From the NCBI GenBank assembly GCA_014360755.1, contig JACIWX010000002.1, forward strand, positions 186,001 through 250,000: a stretch of 64,000 nt of DNA, in the 5' to 3' direction. Shown here one piece after another: positions 17,651 to 27,151 of the stretch. The position numbers were made by a program, and so were the translations under genes. This stretch comes from Chloroflexota bacterium (GTDB lineage: Bacteria > Chloroflexota > Anaerolineae > UBA2200). The notes beneath the pieces were generated by a model. It ran no database searches. It was not told the DNA's origin and saw only the letters and a list, made by a program, of their open reading frames with translations. How positions within the stretch are numbered: the stretch's first letter is position 1; the number at the start of each line of letters is the position of its first letter.

Positions 17651-18571
17651 ATGAAAATTCTCGTTACAGGCGGAGCGGGCTTTATCGGCTCGCATGTTGT
17701 GGACGCATATCTGGAGCAGGGCCATAAAGTACTGGTGGTAGATGATCTCAGCACCGGTAAGAAAGAGAACGTTCATCCCCGTGCGCGGTTCTACCACCTG
17801 GATATCCGGGATAAAGCTTTAGAGAAGGTTTTCGCGGAGGAAAAACCTGATATTGTCAATCATCACGCGGCAAAGGTCAGTGTCCGCGAATCTATGGCGC
17901 AACCGCTCCTTTATGCGGATGTCAACATCTTGGGCTCTCTGAACCTGCTGGAGCTAAGCCGAAAATATAGGGTCAAAAAGTTTATCTATATTTCCACCGG
18001 CGGAGCGCTTTATGGCGAACCACAATATCTGCCAGCAGATGAACACCATCCCATCCAGCCCCTGGATCCTTATGGCGCAAGCAAGGCTTGTTTTGAATAC
18101 TATCTGCCGCTATACCGCCACAATTACGGGCTTTCTTTCACCGTCTTGCGATATGGCAATGTATACGGACCTCGGCAGGACCCTTATGGCGAGGCAGGGG
18201 TGGTGGCTATCTTTACTGGCCAAATGCTGCGCGGCGAGCAAGCCGTAATCAATGGCTCAGGCGAGCAAGAGCGTGATTTTGTCTACGTGGGCGACGTAGC
18301 ACAGGCTAATATCCTGGCTCTCGACAGGGGCGACGGGGGGTTCTACAACATTGGTACTAGCGTGGGCACATCTGTCAATGAGATTTTTGCCCGGCTCAAG
18401 TCGGCGACCGGTTATGCTAAGCCGCCAGTGCATGGGCCTCCCAAAGCAGGGGAGGTGTTCAAGGTCTATCTCAATATAGACAAGGCGAAGCGCGAACTAG
18501 GCTGGCAGCCAGTCGTTACTTTGGAAGAGGGCTTGCGACGCACTGTAGAGTACTTCCGAGCAAAAGGATAA
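17651..18571 (+). CDS. NAD-dependent nucleotide-sugar epimerase (UDP-glucose 4-epimerase-like)
   Basis: 306 residues. Rossmann motif GGAGFIGSH at 7-15, catalytic region STGGALYG and the PYGASK Tyr-Lys pair near 145-149, typical of the extended short-chain dehydrogenase/reductase group. It interconverts UDP-glucose/galactose or related UDP-sugars. AGAAGGAGA precedes the ATG. The next gene is a glycosyltransferase, so the two may act together in surface polysaccharide or glycolipid synthesis. The exact sugar cannot be told from sequence. Confidence 0.9.
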   Translation: MKILVTGGAGFIGSHVVDAYLEQGHKVLVVDDLSTGKKENVHPRARFYHLDIRDKALEKVFAEEKPDIVNHHAAKVSVRESMAQPLLYADVNILGSLNLLELSRKYRVKKFIYISTGGALYGEPQYLPADEHHPIQPLDPYGASKACFEYYLPLYRHNYGLSFTVLRYGNVYGPRQDPYGEAGVVAIFTGQMLRGEQAVINGSGEQERDFVYVGDVAQANILALDRGDGGFYNIGTSVGTSVNEIFARLKSATGYAKPPVHGPPKAGEVFKVYLNIDKAKRELGWQPVVTLEEGLRRTVEYFRAKG

Positions 18572-18664
18572 GGACACGCCTCAAAAACACGGCCTTTACG
18601 TCCATAGTGTGCACGGCAGTGTGTTTTTCAGCGCTGAAGTGCGTGCTAGAGACAGGAGCACGAG

Positions 18665-19849
18665 ATGCATATTGCCTTCAATGCGTTCTTCCTAGGGGAA
18701 GAAACCACCGGCAGCGGCCAGTACATGCACCACCTGCTGCACGCCCTGGCTCAACTAGACAAAGGGCATGAGTATTTCCTGTATTCGGGCAAGAAACCAG
18801 GTTTTGCAAGGGAGCCTGATTTCGCAAGCCCCTTACAGATATTGTACACGCCCTTTCCCCGCCGTTTCGAGAACCTGAATAAGCTGTGGTTCGAACAGAT
18901 TGCCTTTCCCCTGGCTTGCCGCCGTGCATCCGTGCATCTAGCCCACGTGCCCTACTTTGCTTCTCCCATCCTCCCTACGGTGCCGACCGTAGTCACCATT
19001 CACGACTTGATACCACTGCTCTTGCCCGCTTATCGCAGTTCTGTTTTCGTGCAGTTATATACACACATGGTTGCTGCTGCAGCACGGCGAGCAACACGCA
19101 TCATCACGGATTCCCAATGTTCCAAGAACGATATTGTCAGGTATTTGCGCGTGCCATCAGAACGAGTCCATGTCATTTACCTCGCTGCTGATCCAGCCTG
19201 CCAACCTGTGCGGGACGAGAATGTACTAGCCGCTGTGCGCCACAAATATGGCTTGCCGGATGAATACGTGCTGTATTTAGGCGGCTTTGATCAGCGCAAG
19301 AACGTGCCCATGCTGCTCAAAGCCTATGCACAAGTAGCGAAGATACTAGGAGCGGGGACACCGTACCTGGTTGTAGCCGGCCGTTTGCCGGCTATGGATA
19401 CCCGCCTATTCCCCAATCCCCGGCGAGTTGCTCACGAACTCGGCATAGAGCGGAAGGTTATTTTCACGGGATGGGTCGCGGAGGAGGACAAACCCGCGCT
19501 TTACAGTGGGGCACTGATTTTTGTCTTTCTATCTATTTATGAAGGCTTTGGGTTGATGCCGTTGGAAGCCATGTCTTGTGGAACTCCCGTGCTTGTTTCC
19601 AGAGCCGCCTCCTTGCCCGAGGTGGTAGGGAAGGGGGGGTGGATGGTGGATCCCATGGATCTGGACGAGGTAACGGAAGGCATACGGACCCTATTGTGCG
19701 ATCCTGCGTTGCGCCAAGAACTTGCCCAAAATGCGCTAGCGCAAGCGAGGCAATTTGATTGGGGAAAGACCGCCGAGCAAACTTTTGCGGTGTACGAACT
19801 GGCTGTACAAAAACCCATTGCACAAAGGCAGATTTGTGAATTTGACTAA
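18665..19849 (+). CDS. Glycosyltransferase, GT4-type (GT-B fold)
   Basis: 394 residues. An N-terminal Rossmann half with NAFFLGEETTGSGQY at the donor/acceptor cleft, and a C-terminal half with VLYLGGFDQRKNV and the nucleotide-binding EGFGLMPLEAMSCG (the E-x7-E motif). It transfers a sugar from a nucleotide sugar to an acceptor, probably at the inner membrane face. It lies 93 bases after the epimerase. Its last codons carry the -35 box of the tRNA promoter. Confidence 0.92.
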   Translation: MHIAFNAFFLGEETTGSGQYMHHLLHALAQLDKGHEYFLYSGKKPGFAREPDFASPLQILYTPFPRRFENLNKLWFEQIAFPLACRRASVHLAHVPYFASPILPTVPTVVTIHDLIPLLLPAYRSSVFVQLYTHMVAAAARRATRIITDSQCSKNDIVRYLRVPSERVHVIYLAADPACQPVRDENVLAAVRHKYGLPDEYVLYLGGFDQRKNVPMLLKAYAQVAKILGAGTPYLVVAGRLPAMDTRLFPNPRRVAHELGIERKVIFTGWVAEEDKPALYSGALIFVFLSIYEGFGLMPLEAMSCGTPVLVSRAASLPEVVGKGGWMVDPMDLDEVTEGIRTLLCDPALRQELAQNALAQARQFDWGKTAEQTFAVYELAVQKPIAQRQICEFD

Positions 19850-19870
19850 TCCCCCATGCTTTGGTATAAT
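19842..19870 (+). promoter_or_regulatory. Promoter of the tRNA pair
   Basis: TTGACT at 19842-19847, a 17-base spacer, TATAAT at 19865-19870, then the first tRNA base 11 positions on. The -35 box overlaps the stop codon of the glycosyltransferase gene. Confidence 0.85.
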
Positions 19871-19880
19871 ATTACGGCGA

Positions 19881-19952
<72 letters not shown>

Positions 19953-19966
19953 CTTTTTTCCTAGAT

Positions 19967-20039
19967 GGCGGCGTAGCTCAGTTGGCAGAGCAGGGGACTC
20001 ATAAGCCCTGGGTCACTAGTTCAAGTCTAGTCGCCGCCA
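19967..20039 (+). tRNA. Elongator tRNA-Met (CAT)
   Basis: A cloverleaf of 73 bases: acceptor GGCGGCG/CGCCGCC, anticodon loop CTCATAA, T-loop TTCAAGT. The base pair next to the anticodon loop is A31-G39, a mismatch. A CAT anticodon could also be a tRNA-Ile2 read after lysidine modification, but its place beside the initiator gene and the overall bases favour elongator Met. No encoded CCA. Confidence 0.88.
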
Positions 20040-20065
20040 TATTCCATTTCCAGTAGTTTTCAGCA

Positions 20066-20104
20066 AAGCGCCTTCTTACTACAGGAGTAAGAAGGCGCTT
20101 TTAC
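20066..20104 (+). terminator. Strong terminator of the tRNA operon
   Basis: Perfect 15-bp stem (arm AAGCGCCTTCTTACT) with a 5-base loop, followed by TTTTACTTTT. It ends the two-tRNA transcript and lies just beyond the stop of the convergent amidase gene. Confidence 0.93.
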
Positions 20105-20127
20105 TTTTCGCAGGCAAGGACCTAAAG

Positions 20128-21000
20128 TTAGCGGGCCAGGTTCCTGGGAAGCGCAACTTTGGCAGTAACCAGGGCATTCACAACCTGGCTAATCCCGCCA
20201 TTGCCGGCAATGCTCAGAAGGCGATACGCTTCATCGAAACCGACCTGGTAAGTGCGACGGATAAATTCTACCATATCCGCAGCAGCAATGCTCAGTGCTT
20301 CCTGAAGTGTAGGAGCACTGGCAATAGTAATCCAATTCTCTTGGGTTTCGACACGCGGTCGCAGCAGAGGCTCAGGGGACACGTGCACACGGAGTTTAAC
20401 CCTACCAGATGTTTCTACCCCTTGACCGCATAATTCTCCATCGCCCTGGGCAGCGTGTAGATCACCAACAGCGAGGAGGCCACCAGGAACAAATACAGGT
20501 AGACAGACAGTAGCCCCCTCTTGTATCTCACGTGTATCGAGATTCCCCCCATGATCACCCGGCACCGAAGTGGGGACAGGCTTTCTCGGTGCGGTGCCAA
20601 TTGCCCCAATCAAGGGTTTCAGTGGGATTGAAAATCGTCCTAGTCGAATGGTTCTGCGTTGGATATCAATAGGGACAACATAGGTTGTCTCTTCCGTTAC
20701 CTGCGTGCCAAGGATTCCCAACCCTGGTTTCAAGGGCATAAAACCTCGATCCGAGGGTTCAATGGCGAGCACCTCGATGCGCAGTGAGTTTCCTGGCATG
20801 GCGCCATCCACCGCGATAGGGCCAGTGCAGGGCATCAATCGTGTCGTGTCCATTTGTGAACGGCGGTCCTTTGTGCTCTTGATCTGCCCATCATAGCAAT
20901 CACGGCACTCAACCCAAAACTCTTCCCCGTCTTGCACCATTTCGACCGGATCACAGGCGCCAAAAACACGGATCACTTGGTCAGAAGGAATTATTTTCAT
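20128..21000 (-). CDS. Acetamidase/formamidase family amidohydrolase
   Basis: 290 residues, shorter than the roughly 400-residue FmdA-type formamidases but normal for the short group of the family. It carries the family segments TGPIAVDGAMPGN and GDLHAAQGDGE. Members hydrolyse formamide, acetamide or related short amides to ammonia and the acid. Its ATG overlaps the stop of the livM-like gene by 4 bases, so it is the last gene of the Liv-type transporter operon. That coupling suggests the transporter imports an amide or urea-like compound. Confidence 0.92.
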   Translation of the reverse strand: MKIIPSDQVIRVFGACDPVEMVQDGEEFWVECRDCYDGQIKSTKDRRSQMDTTRLMPCTGPIAVDGAMPGNSLRIEVLAIEPSDRGFMPLKPGLGILGTQVTEETTYVVPIDIQRRTIRLGRFSIPLKPLIGAIGTAPRKPVPTSVPGDHGGNLDTREIQEGATVCLPVFVPGGLLAVGDLHAAQGDGELCGQGVETSGRVKLRVHVSPEPLLRPRVETQENWITIASAPTLQEALSIAAADMVEFIRRTYQVGFDEAYRLLSIAGNGGISQVVNALVTAKVALPRNLAR

Positions 21001-21983
21001 TCTACTTTATTCCTTACCTGGAGGGTAGCCAACATCTGTTTTCCTTTAGATACCCAGCGTGTATAGCTTACCGAATCCGTAAGATTACGCGCCAATGCCA
21101 GCAAGCCACCCGGGGTAAAGCGCAGCATGAGCAGAACGACCAAGCCAAAAATGGACATATAGTAACGACCATAGACCCGCAGATACTCCGCGAGAAACTC
21201 CACACATACGGCGCCTATCACGGGGCCAATGAAAGTTCCCAGACCACCCATGATCGCCATTGCCAGTACAAAGGACATTGCAGTCTGAGTAGCCCAATCG
21301 GGAGTGACAATGCCAAGATAATGGGCTAAAAACGCTCCAGCCAGACTAGCCATGGCCGATGTCAGTGAAAACGCAAATAATTTGTATCGTGCCAACGGCA
21401 CACCCGCTACACTCGCTGCTGTTTGGTCTTCCCGAATTGCTTGGAGTGTAAAACCAATGGGGGAGTTAATAATGCGATACAAAACGACAAGCCCTCCGAT
21501 AGCCAATACAAGCACGGTATAATAGTACGGTGTTTTGGAAACGCCAGGGTAGAGGCGCACGCTGAGCAGACCCAGAGAGCCTCGCGTGATCTTGTATTCT
21601 AGATTTAAGACGGTGCGAAATGCTTCTGCAAAAGCCAGTGTCGCTAGAGAGTGGTATACACCTCTCATCCTCAAGCAAAGTATCCCCAATGCATAACCGA
21701 CAATTGCTCCAACACACATGCCAATCAACATGCCCAATGCCGGGTGAATGCCAAACCTAGTTGCTACAAGGGTGGAAGCATACCCGCCCATCGTGGAAAA
21801 ACTCACATGAGCAAAGGACATTTGCCCCGCATAGCCCACGAGTAAATTCCAACTAGAAACGACGATCACATAATAGAGACTCAAAATGGCAACATGAGTC
21901 CAGTAGACCCCCGCCCAGAAAGGCAAGGAGAGGACTAGGATGGACAATAGTAACCCGATAATGATCTTTGCTCTCGGCTTCAA
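20997..21983 (-). CDS. Branched-chain/amide-type ABC permease, LivM family
   Basis: 328 residues, about eight to ten hydrophobic helices. The EAA-like loop region carries the LivM segment GVYHSLATLAFAEAF and the conserved GRYYMSIFGLVVLLMLRF end. It forms the membrane channel with the LivH-like partner, whose stop overlaps this start by 4 bases. Liv-type transporters carry branched-chain amino acids, urea or short amides; the amidase downstream points to an amide. Confidence 0.93.
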   Translation of the reverse strand: MKPRAKIIIGLLLSILVLSLPFWAGVYWTHVAILSLYYVIVVSSWNLLVGYAGQMSFAHVSFSTMGGYASTLVATRFGIHPALGMLIGMCVGAIVGYALGILCLRMRGVYHSLATLAFAEAFRTVLNLEYKITRGSLGLLSVRLYPGVSKTPYYYTVLVLAIGGLVVLYRIINSPIGFTLQAIREDQTAASVAGVPLARYKLFAFSLTSAMASLAGAFLAHYLGIVTPDWATQTAMSFVLAMAIMGGLGTFIGPVIGAVCVEFLAEYLRVYGRYYMSIFGLVVLLMLRFTPGGLLALARNLTDSVSYTRWVSKGKQMLATLQVRNKVE

Positions 21984-22867
21984 AATTCTTGACCTCCGAA
22001 CAAGCCTGTGGGTTTGATCAGCAACACCAACACAATAACGAGGAAGCCATACACATCGCGGTAGCCTGGGGAGAGGAACAGCACCCCGAGACTCTCAAGC
22101 ACCCCTAGCAAAAGGGCACCAATGATAGCCCCTTTGATTGAACCCATGCCGCCCAACACCAGAATCGCATTGGCTTTAGAGGCTGCTAAGGATCCGGAGG
22201 CTGGATAAACCAGAAAGGTAGGCGCGAGAAGCGCTCCAGCCGCGGCAGCCATGGCTGTGCCAATGCCAAAAGCCACTGGGTTCATGCGGTTGACGTCAAT
22301 CCCGCAGATAGCAGCTGCATCGCGATCTTGTGCGATAGCCCGCAATGCGATACCCAAGCGCGTTTTGCTCAATAACAGCAAGAGCAATGCCATCAACAGG
22401 ATAGCAACCAGCGAAGCAATCACGCGGGTAGCGCCTACGGAGACAATGCCTAGATTCACCGATCCCTCAGCCAAAGGCGCCGATGCTTTTTGATAGGGAC
22501 CAAATATCGGAATCACAACATTCATCAGGAAGACCGAGAGCGAAAAAGTCATCAGCAAGGCATAATCGCTGGGCCGTTCCAACCTGCCAGAATAGAAGGG
22601 GGTGAGCAGAGCACGTTCCACAAACAAGCCGATAAAGAACACAGTAACAATCGCGCCCAAAATGCCGGCTACTGGTCCTAGCCCGAGTTTGATGGAGCAA
22701 ATATAGGCAGCATACCCACCCAGCATATAGAATTCGCCATGGGCAAAATTGACAATCTTCATGACTCCTAGGATAAGTGTAAGCCCGAGCGCCATCAGCC
22801 CATAAATGTTGCCGATGATCAGACCGTTAATTACGTATGAAAGAAACAATTCCAGACTTTTCGGCAT
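21980..22867 (-). CDS. Branched-chain/amide-type ABC permease, LivH family
   Basis: 295 residues with many membrane helices. It starts with the LivH-typical GLIIGNIYGLMALGLTLI and has MKIVNFAHGEFYMLGGY near residues 35-51, the best-known LivH signature. It is the second half of the channel. It follows the substrate-binding gene by 75 bases and overlaps the next permease by 4 bases. Confidence 0.94.
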   Translation of the reverse strand: MPKSLELFLSYVINGLIIGNIYGLMALGLTLILGVMKIVNFAHGEFYMLGGYAAYICSIKLGLGPVAGILGAIVTVFFIGLFVERALLTPFYSGRLERPSDYALLMTFSLSVFLMNVVIPIFGPYQKASAPLAEGSVNLGIVSVGATRVIASLVAILLMALLLLLLSKTRLGIALRAIAQDRDAAAICGIDVNRMNPVAFGIGTAMAAAAGALLAPTFLVYPASGSLAASKANAILVLGGMGSIKGAIIGALLLGVLESLGVLFLSPGYRDVYGFLVIVLVLLIKPTGLFGGQEF

Positions 22868-22942
22868 GCATACTCCCTTTTGCTAATTCTTGTTGCCCCT
22901 GCCATTTCCGGCAGGGGCAACAAATTGATCGCACAACATCTC

Positions 22943-24190
22943 TTACTTGGGTGGTTTCTGTAGGTCGGCTGTCTTCAGGTTCACAGGGAAGACAATCTCA
23001 CATTTATCAGGCGTCTGACCGACTTCTGTGTACTGCAGGAACAGCAACGGCACATCAGCCTGATGGTAATACACACCCGGTTCTGTGGGGAACGACATGA
23101 TGCCCCGCGTGCCTTTGACCTTTACCTTCTCTAGGGCTTCGATCAGTTTATCTGTGTCGGTTGAGCCAGCCAGTTTAATGGCTTCTTCCAGCACGAGTAT
23201 CGCATCATAAGCCTGTAACCCCGAATACGTTGGTGGGCGCCCATAGGTCTTGGTATACTTGTCAATGAAAGGTTGGGTCAGGTCAGTATACTGTGCCTTT
23301 GGGTGGATGGCTGTCTCCCAAACGACATACTGCGCAGCAGACCCAGCCGTTTCCCACAGCTCAGGATACCCCATATCCGCGACACCAGAGAACAAAGCGC
23401 AGTTCGCTGTCGGTGCGAGCCCCAATTCTTTGGCTTGCTTGATAATCAGGTAGGCACCAACACCGGTCACGTTCACAACCAGGATGTCTGGGTTGAATTC
23501 CTGAGCTTGCAGCAAGAAGGGCACAAAGTCTTTCGTCGTCCTGTCAACCACCAGGCTCTCGTACGTGATGCCGAGGTTTTCCAATGCTTTTCCTAAGAGC
23601 TGGATCCCCTCTACACCAAAGTCAGTATCCTCGGCGAGGAGGAAGGGCCGTTTAAAGCCACTGGCTTGAATAAACTCAGCTATTTTCGCGTTGAACAAGG
23701 TATTGCTGGCTGGTATGGCAAAGACCTCCCGATAGCCTCTTGTTCTGATCTTGTCCGACCAAGCCTCAACATCAATCAGGATCACATGGCTACGATGGGC
23801 TACCTCCATTTCAGCCAGCAGTGCTGAGCTATGTCCCTCGCCAACCACAGCGATGACCTTGTCTTTATTGATGAGCTTCTCCATCGCAGCGGTGCCTTTT
23901 TCTGGTGTGCCGGCCGAGTCTTCAAAGACCAGCTCCAAAGGCCTTCCGAGCAAGCCACCAGCCGCGTTGATTTCATCAATGCGCAGCTTGAAAGCATTCA
24001 TCATTTCCGTGCCAAGCGCTGGTGTGCCAGGAGGTGAAAGCGGGCCAATGCCACCAATTTTGATTGGTTCTTTTGCCGCTGGCGCTTCTGCAGGCTTCGT
24101 AGGCACGGGACCTGCTGGAGCGCAACCCGCTACTATGCCCAGTACTAGGGCTAGTGTTACCAGTACAGGGAACCATCTTCTGATTTTCAT
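22943..24190 (-). CDS. Periplasmic-type amino-acid/amide-binding lipoprotein (LivK type)
   Basis: 415 residues. Lipobox VAGC (Cys23), a short Pro/Ala linker, then the type I periplasmic-binding fold of the Leu/Ile/Val and amide-binding family (KIGGIGPLSPPGTPALG at the N-terminal lobe). It binds the solute outside and delivers it to the LivHM channel. Here the gene sits between the ATPase and permease genes rather than first. Ligand identity is inferred only from the neighbouring amidase. Confidence 0.93.
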   Translation of the reverse strand: MKIRRWFPVLVTLALVLGIVAGCAPAGPVPTKPAEAPAAKEPIKIGGIGPLSPPGTPALGTEMMNAFKLRIDEINAAGGLLGRPLELVFEDSAGTPEKGTAAMEKLINKDKVIAVVGEGHSSALLAEMEVAHRSHVILIDVEAWSDKIRTRGYREVFAIPASNTLFNAKIAEFIQASGFKRPFLLAEDTDFGVEGIQLLGKALENLGITYESLVVDRTTKDFVPFLLQAQEFNPDILVVNVTGVGAYLIIKQAKELGLAPTANCALFSGVADMGYPELWETAGSAAQYVVWETAIHPKAQYTDLTQPFIDKYTKTYGRPPTYSGLQAYDAILVLEEAIKLAGSTDTDKLIEALEKVKVKGTRGIMSFPTEPGVYYHQADVPLLFLQYTEVGQTPDKCEIVFPVNLKTADLQKPPK

Positions 24191-24370
24191 GGGATCTCCT
24201 CCTTGTTGAGTGAATTGAACTGCGCTGAACTTGCGGTCACGGCCAGTTATTGTGTTTTGGTATTACCCTGTCCCCCTTTTCCCTCCTAGCCGCGAATTTT
24301 TCCCCAGTGAACCACTGGGCCTGCTTTGTGAAAGATGCAGGAGTATTATTGCGTCTATGAATGCTTTCCC

Positions 24371-25075
24371 TCACATGCCGAGATAGGCAGCGCGAACTTT
24401 CTCATTGTTCAGAAGTTCGGCAGCGCTACCCGCGAGCGCAACATGGCCCGTCTCTAATACGGCGGCGCGTGTTGCGATCTCCAATGCGCGTTGCGCATTC
24501 TGCTCCACAAGGAGTATAGTAGTGCCCGCAGCGTTCAGTTCCACGATGATGCGGAAAACTTCATCTACTACTTTCGGCGCCAGGCCCATGGATGGTTCAT
24601 CCATAAGCAATAATGAAGGCTTGCTAATCAAGGCACGCGCGATCGCGAGCATTTGTTGCTCGCCACCGCTTAGCGAGCCGGCAAGCTGAGATTGTCGTTC
24701 AGCAAGGCGTGGAAACCGCTCAAATAACTCCGCCATCCTCTCTTGCCGTACTTTGGCGTCTTTGATTAAGTAAGCCCCTGCTACCAAATTTTCGCGTACG
24801 GTTAGCTCTGGGAAAATTCGGCGACCTTCGAATACCATTGAAATGCCACGTCTCACGATATCCACTGGGTTGCGATTTTCAATACGCTGGCCTAAGAACT
24901 CAATGGCCCCCTGGCTGATCTTTAATAGGCCGACAATGCTACGTAATGTCGAACTCTTGCCTGCGCCATTCGCTCCCAAAAGGGCAAAGATCTCGCCCTT
25001 TTTGACTTCCAGCGATACATCATTTAAAGCACGCACATCCCCATAAGAAGCAGTCACATGGCTAAGCACGAGCAT
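24371..25075 (-). CDS. ABC transporter ATP-binding protein, LivF type
   Basis: 234 residues from the ATG at 25075, chosen because the family starts here and it overlaps the end of the livG-like gene by 14 bases; a further open stretch upstream (to 25159) lies inside that gene. Walker A GANGAGKSS, signature LSGGEQQMLAIARAL and Walker B LLLMDEPSMG are intact. It powers the Liv-type transporter with its LivG partner. About 180 bases without a gene separate it from the binding protein. Confidence 0.94.
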   Translation of the reverse strand: MLVLSHVTASYGDVRALNDVSLEVKKGEIFALLGANGAGKSSTLRSIVGLLKISQGAIEFLGQRIENRNPVDIVRRGISMVFEGRRIFPELTVRENLVAGAYLIKDAKVRQERMAELFERFPRLAERQSQLAGSLSGGEQQMLAIARALISKPSLLLMDEPSMGLAPKVVDEVFRIIVELNAAGTTILLVEQNAQRALEIATRAAVLETGHVALAGSAAELLNNEKVRAAYLGM

Positions 25076-25835
25076 TTCTTTTTTCCCCCAAGTAGGCTGA
25101 GATAACGCGCTCATCACTGCATACTTCCATTGGGGTTCCTTCAGCAATAACCTGGCCAAAATTCATGACAGTAACTACATCAGAAATCCCCATCACGATG
25201 CGCATATTGTGCTCCACCAGCAATATGGCGAGCCCACGTTGTCGCAGGGACTGGATAAGTTCGAGCATAGTTTCAGACTCGGTGGGATTCATGCCTGTAG
25301 TGGGCTCATCCAAAAGAAGCACCTTTACAGGGCAAGCAAGCGCCCGTGCGAGTTCCACCCGTTTTTGTTCGCCATAGGGTAGATTCTTGGGCAAGGAATT
25401 GGCGCGGTGGGTCAAACCAACGATTTCGAGTACCTGATCCGCTTCTTCATATACACTGCGTAACAGAGCACTGTTGGGTCCCGAACGTACGATCGACTGT
25501 AAAATGCCATGGCGCTTTGCAGCGTTCACGGCTACCGCCACATTAGCGCGTACGGAAATGTTTTTGAAAAGGCGCACATTTTGAAACGTGCGACCAATGC
25601 CCTTTTCTGTAATGCGGTGCGGAGGTAGTCCTACTAGATTCTCGCCGTTTAGCAGCACTTCACCGGCGTCAGGCTTGATGAGATTGCAGATAAGATTAAA
25701 GACAGTGCTCTTCCCAGCGCCATTTGGGCCTATCAGGGCATGTATCTCGCCGGGTTTTACTACACAGTTAAAATCTAGTACCGCTTGTAAACCGCCAAAT
25801 GATTTCGATAGCCGCTTGATCTCCAAAATAGCCAA
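25062..25835 (-). CDS. ABC transporter ATP-binding protein, LivG type
   Basis: 257 residues. Walker A GPNGAGKST near 37-45, signature LPYGEQKRVELARAL (LivG has LxYGxQR in place of LSGGQ), Walker B VLLLDEPTTGMN and a C-terminal EGTPMEV tail are all present. It is the first gene of the operon ATPase-ATPase-binding protein-permease-permease-amidase, transcribed leftward. Confidence 0.95.
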   Translation of the reverse strand: MAILEIKRLSKSFGGLQAVLDFNCVVKPGEIHALIGPNGAGKSTVFNLICNLIKPDAGEVLLNGENLVGLPPHRITEKGIGRTFQNVRLFKNISVRANVAVAVNAAKRHGILQSIVRSGPNSALLRSVYEEADQVLEIVGLTHRANSLPKNLPYGEQKRVELARALACPVKVLLLDEPTTGMNPTESETMLELIQSLRQRGLAILLVEHNMRIVMGISDVVTVMNFGQVIAEGTPMEVCSDERVISAYLGEKRNARA

Positions 25836-26362
25836 GAATAATCATCTCCTGTAAGAAAGATCGGCATTGGAACAGATTAGGGGATGAGACAGCATCAAAC
25901 AGCAACAGCTGGGCAGGGTCTGATCGCTTGAGCAGCTCGATACAAACAAAGATGTTACAGCTGTTTCAGAGGTACAATAAACAGTGGACCACGATGTCCA
26001 CCTAGGTTTGGAACGCAATAAGATAGCCACACTGCTTGTCCTGATTATAGGCACTGCGTTCTCTTCTTACTGAAATGTCAATCAGAATGGGGAAAATCGA
26101 CCAGCACTCAATAATGAGATGCAGATTAATTCCAGCGCCAACCGGCGTGTTATAATAGATGAGATTTCAAATTTTGTCAAATAATGGACAGGTAGTTACA
26201 CCAAGAATGAATTGACAGGCAAGGCTGATGGCGGTATGATTTGCGGCAGATCATGTACCAAGGCAAGCCCAAAAGCCCATTGCTTGACTTATAGCACTGG
26301 TATCTGGTATCAACAGGCGGTCTCCCACTGTTGTTTGCCGAAAACTGAACTCAGGAGGAACA
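25836..26362. other. Intergenic region between the Liv operon and tpiA
   Basis: 527 bases between divergent transcription units. I see no convincing coding frame. It must hold the promoter of the leftward Liv operon, which I could not define, and it holds the rightward tpiA promoter at 26212-26240. A further TATAAT at 26151-26156 has no good -35 partner. Confidence 0.6.
26212..26240 (+). promoter_or_regulatory. Promoter upstream of tpiA
   Basis: TTGACA at 26212-26217, a 17-base spacer, TATGAT at 26235-26240. This leaves a leader of about 115 bases before tpiA. Confidence 0.75.
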
Positions 26363-27151
26363 ATGCGCACACCGATTATTGCCGGAAATTGGAAGATGCA
26401 CAAGACGATTGCAGAAGCCATTGCTCTGGTCAGAGAAATGCGCCGAGAACTCAACGAGATCGAAGGCGTGGAAAAGGTGCTTTGCCCACCCTTCACTGCG
26501 TTGGCTGCGGTGGCGGAACTCATCCGTACAACGCAGATTAAACTTGGCGCTCAGGATATGCACTGGGAGGACCAGGGAGCATTTACCGGCGCTATTTCCC
26601 CTCTTATGCTAAAGGAATTGTGCCAATATGTGATCATTGGCCACTCGGAACGCCGCCAGTACTTTGGTGAGACAGATGAAGGGGTCAATCGTAAAGTCAA
26701 GGCAGCGCTCAAGCATGGGTTGACCCCCATCATCTGCGTTGGTGAAAACCTGGCTCAGAATGAAGCGGGGCAGACAGAAGCGATCGTCAGCGCACAGGTG
26801 CGGGCTGCATTGCAAGGCTTGACTGCTGCACAAGTGAAATCTCTGGTCATTGCTTATGAGCCCATTTGGGCCATTGGCACGGGGAAACCAGCGACGGGCA
26901 GCGGAGCCAATGCCATTATTGGCCAGGTTGTGCGAGGCACAGTCTCTTCGCTGTTTGGTGAAAGCGCAGCCCAAGCTCTGCGCATCCAATACGGTGGCAG
27001 CGTAAGCCCAGAGAGCATCGCCGAGTTCATGACACAACCCGAGATTGATGGGGCTCTGGTGGGAGGCGCCAGCCTGAGCGCAGCCAAGTTCGTTGCCATT
27101 ACCAGGATCGCAGCGCAGAGCAAGCAGCAAGGAGCGAAAAACAGAACATAA
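26363..27151 (+). CDS. tpiA: Triosephosphate isomerase
   Basis: 262 residues, full length. Catalytic Lys11 in GNWKMHKT, His94 in IIGHSERR and Glu166 in [11 protein letters not shown] are all in place, with the phosphate-binding YGGSVSP loop near the end. It interconverts dihydroxyacetone phosphate and glyceraldehyde 3-phosphate. CAGGAGGAA precedes the ATG. No other glycolytic gene is adjacent; the next gene begins directly after the stop. Confidence 0.98.
   Translation: MRTPIIAGNWKMHKTIAEAIALVREMRRELNEIEGVEKVLCPPFTALAAVAELIRTTQIKLGAQDMHWEDQGAFTGAISPLMLKELCQYVIIGHSERRQYFGETDEGVNRKVKAALKHGLTPIICVGENLAQNEAGQTEAIVSAQVRAALQGLTAAQVKSLVIAYEPIWAIGTGKPATGSGANAIIGQVVRGTVSSLFGESAAQALRIQYGGSVSPESIAEFMTQPEIDGALVGGASLSAAKFVAITRIAAQSKQQGAKNRT

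Noticed and set aside
19967..20039. tRNA-Ile2 (lysidine-modified CAT)
   Set aside because: Possible from the anticodon alone, but the overall bases and its pairing with the initiator gene fit elongator Met better.
20997..22867. Frameshift between the two Liv permeases
   Set aside because: Both are full length; the 4-base overlaps are normal translational coupling.
26609..27130. 173-residue minus-strand frame
   Set aside because: Antisense to tpiA, whose motifs and start are complete.
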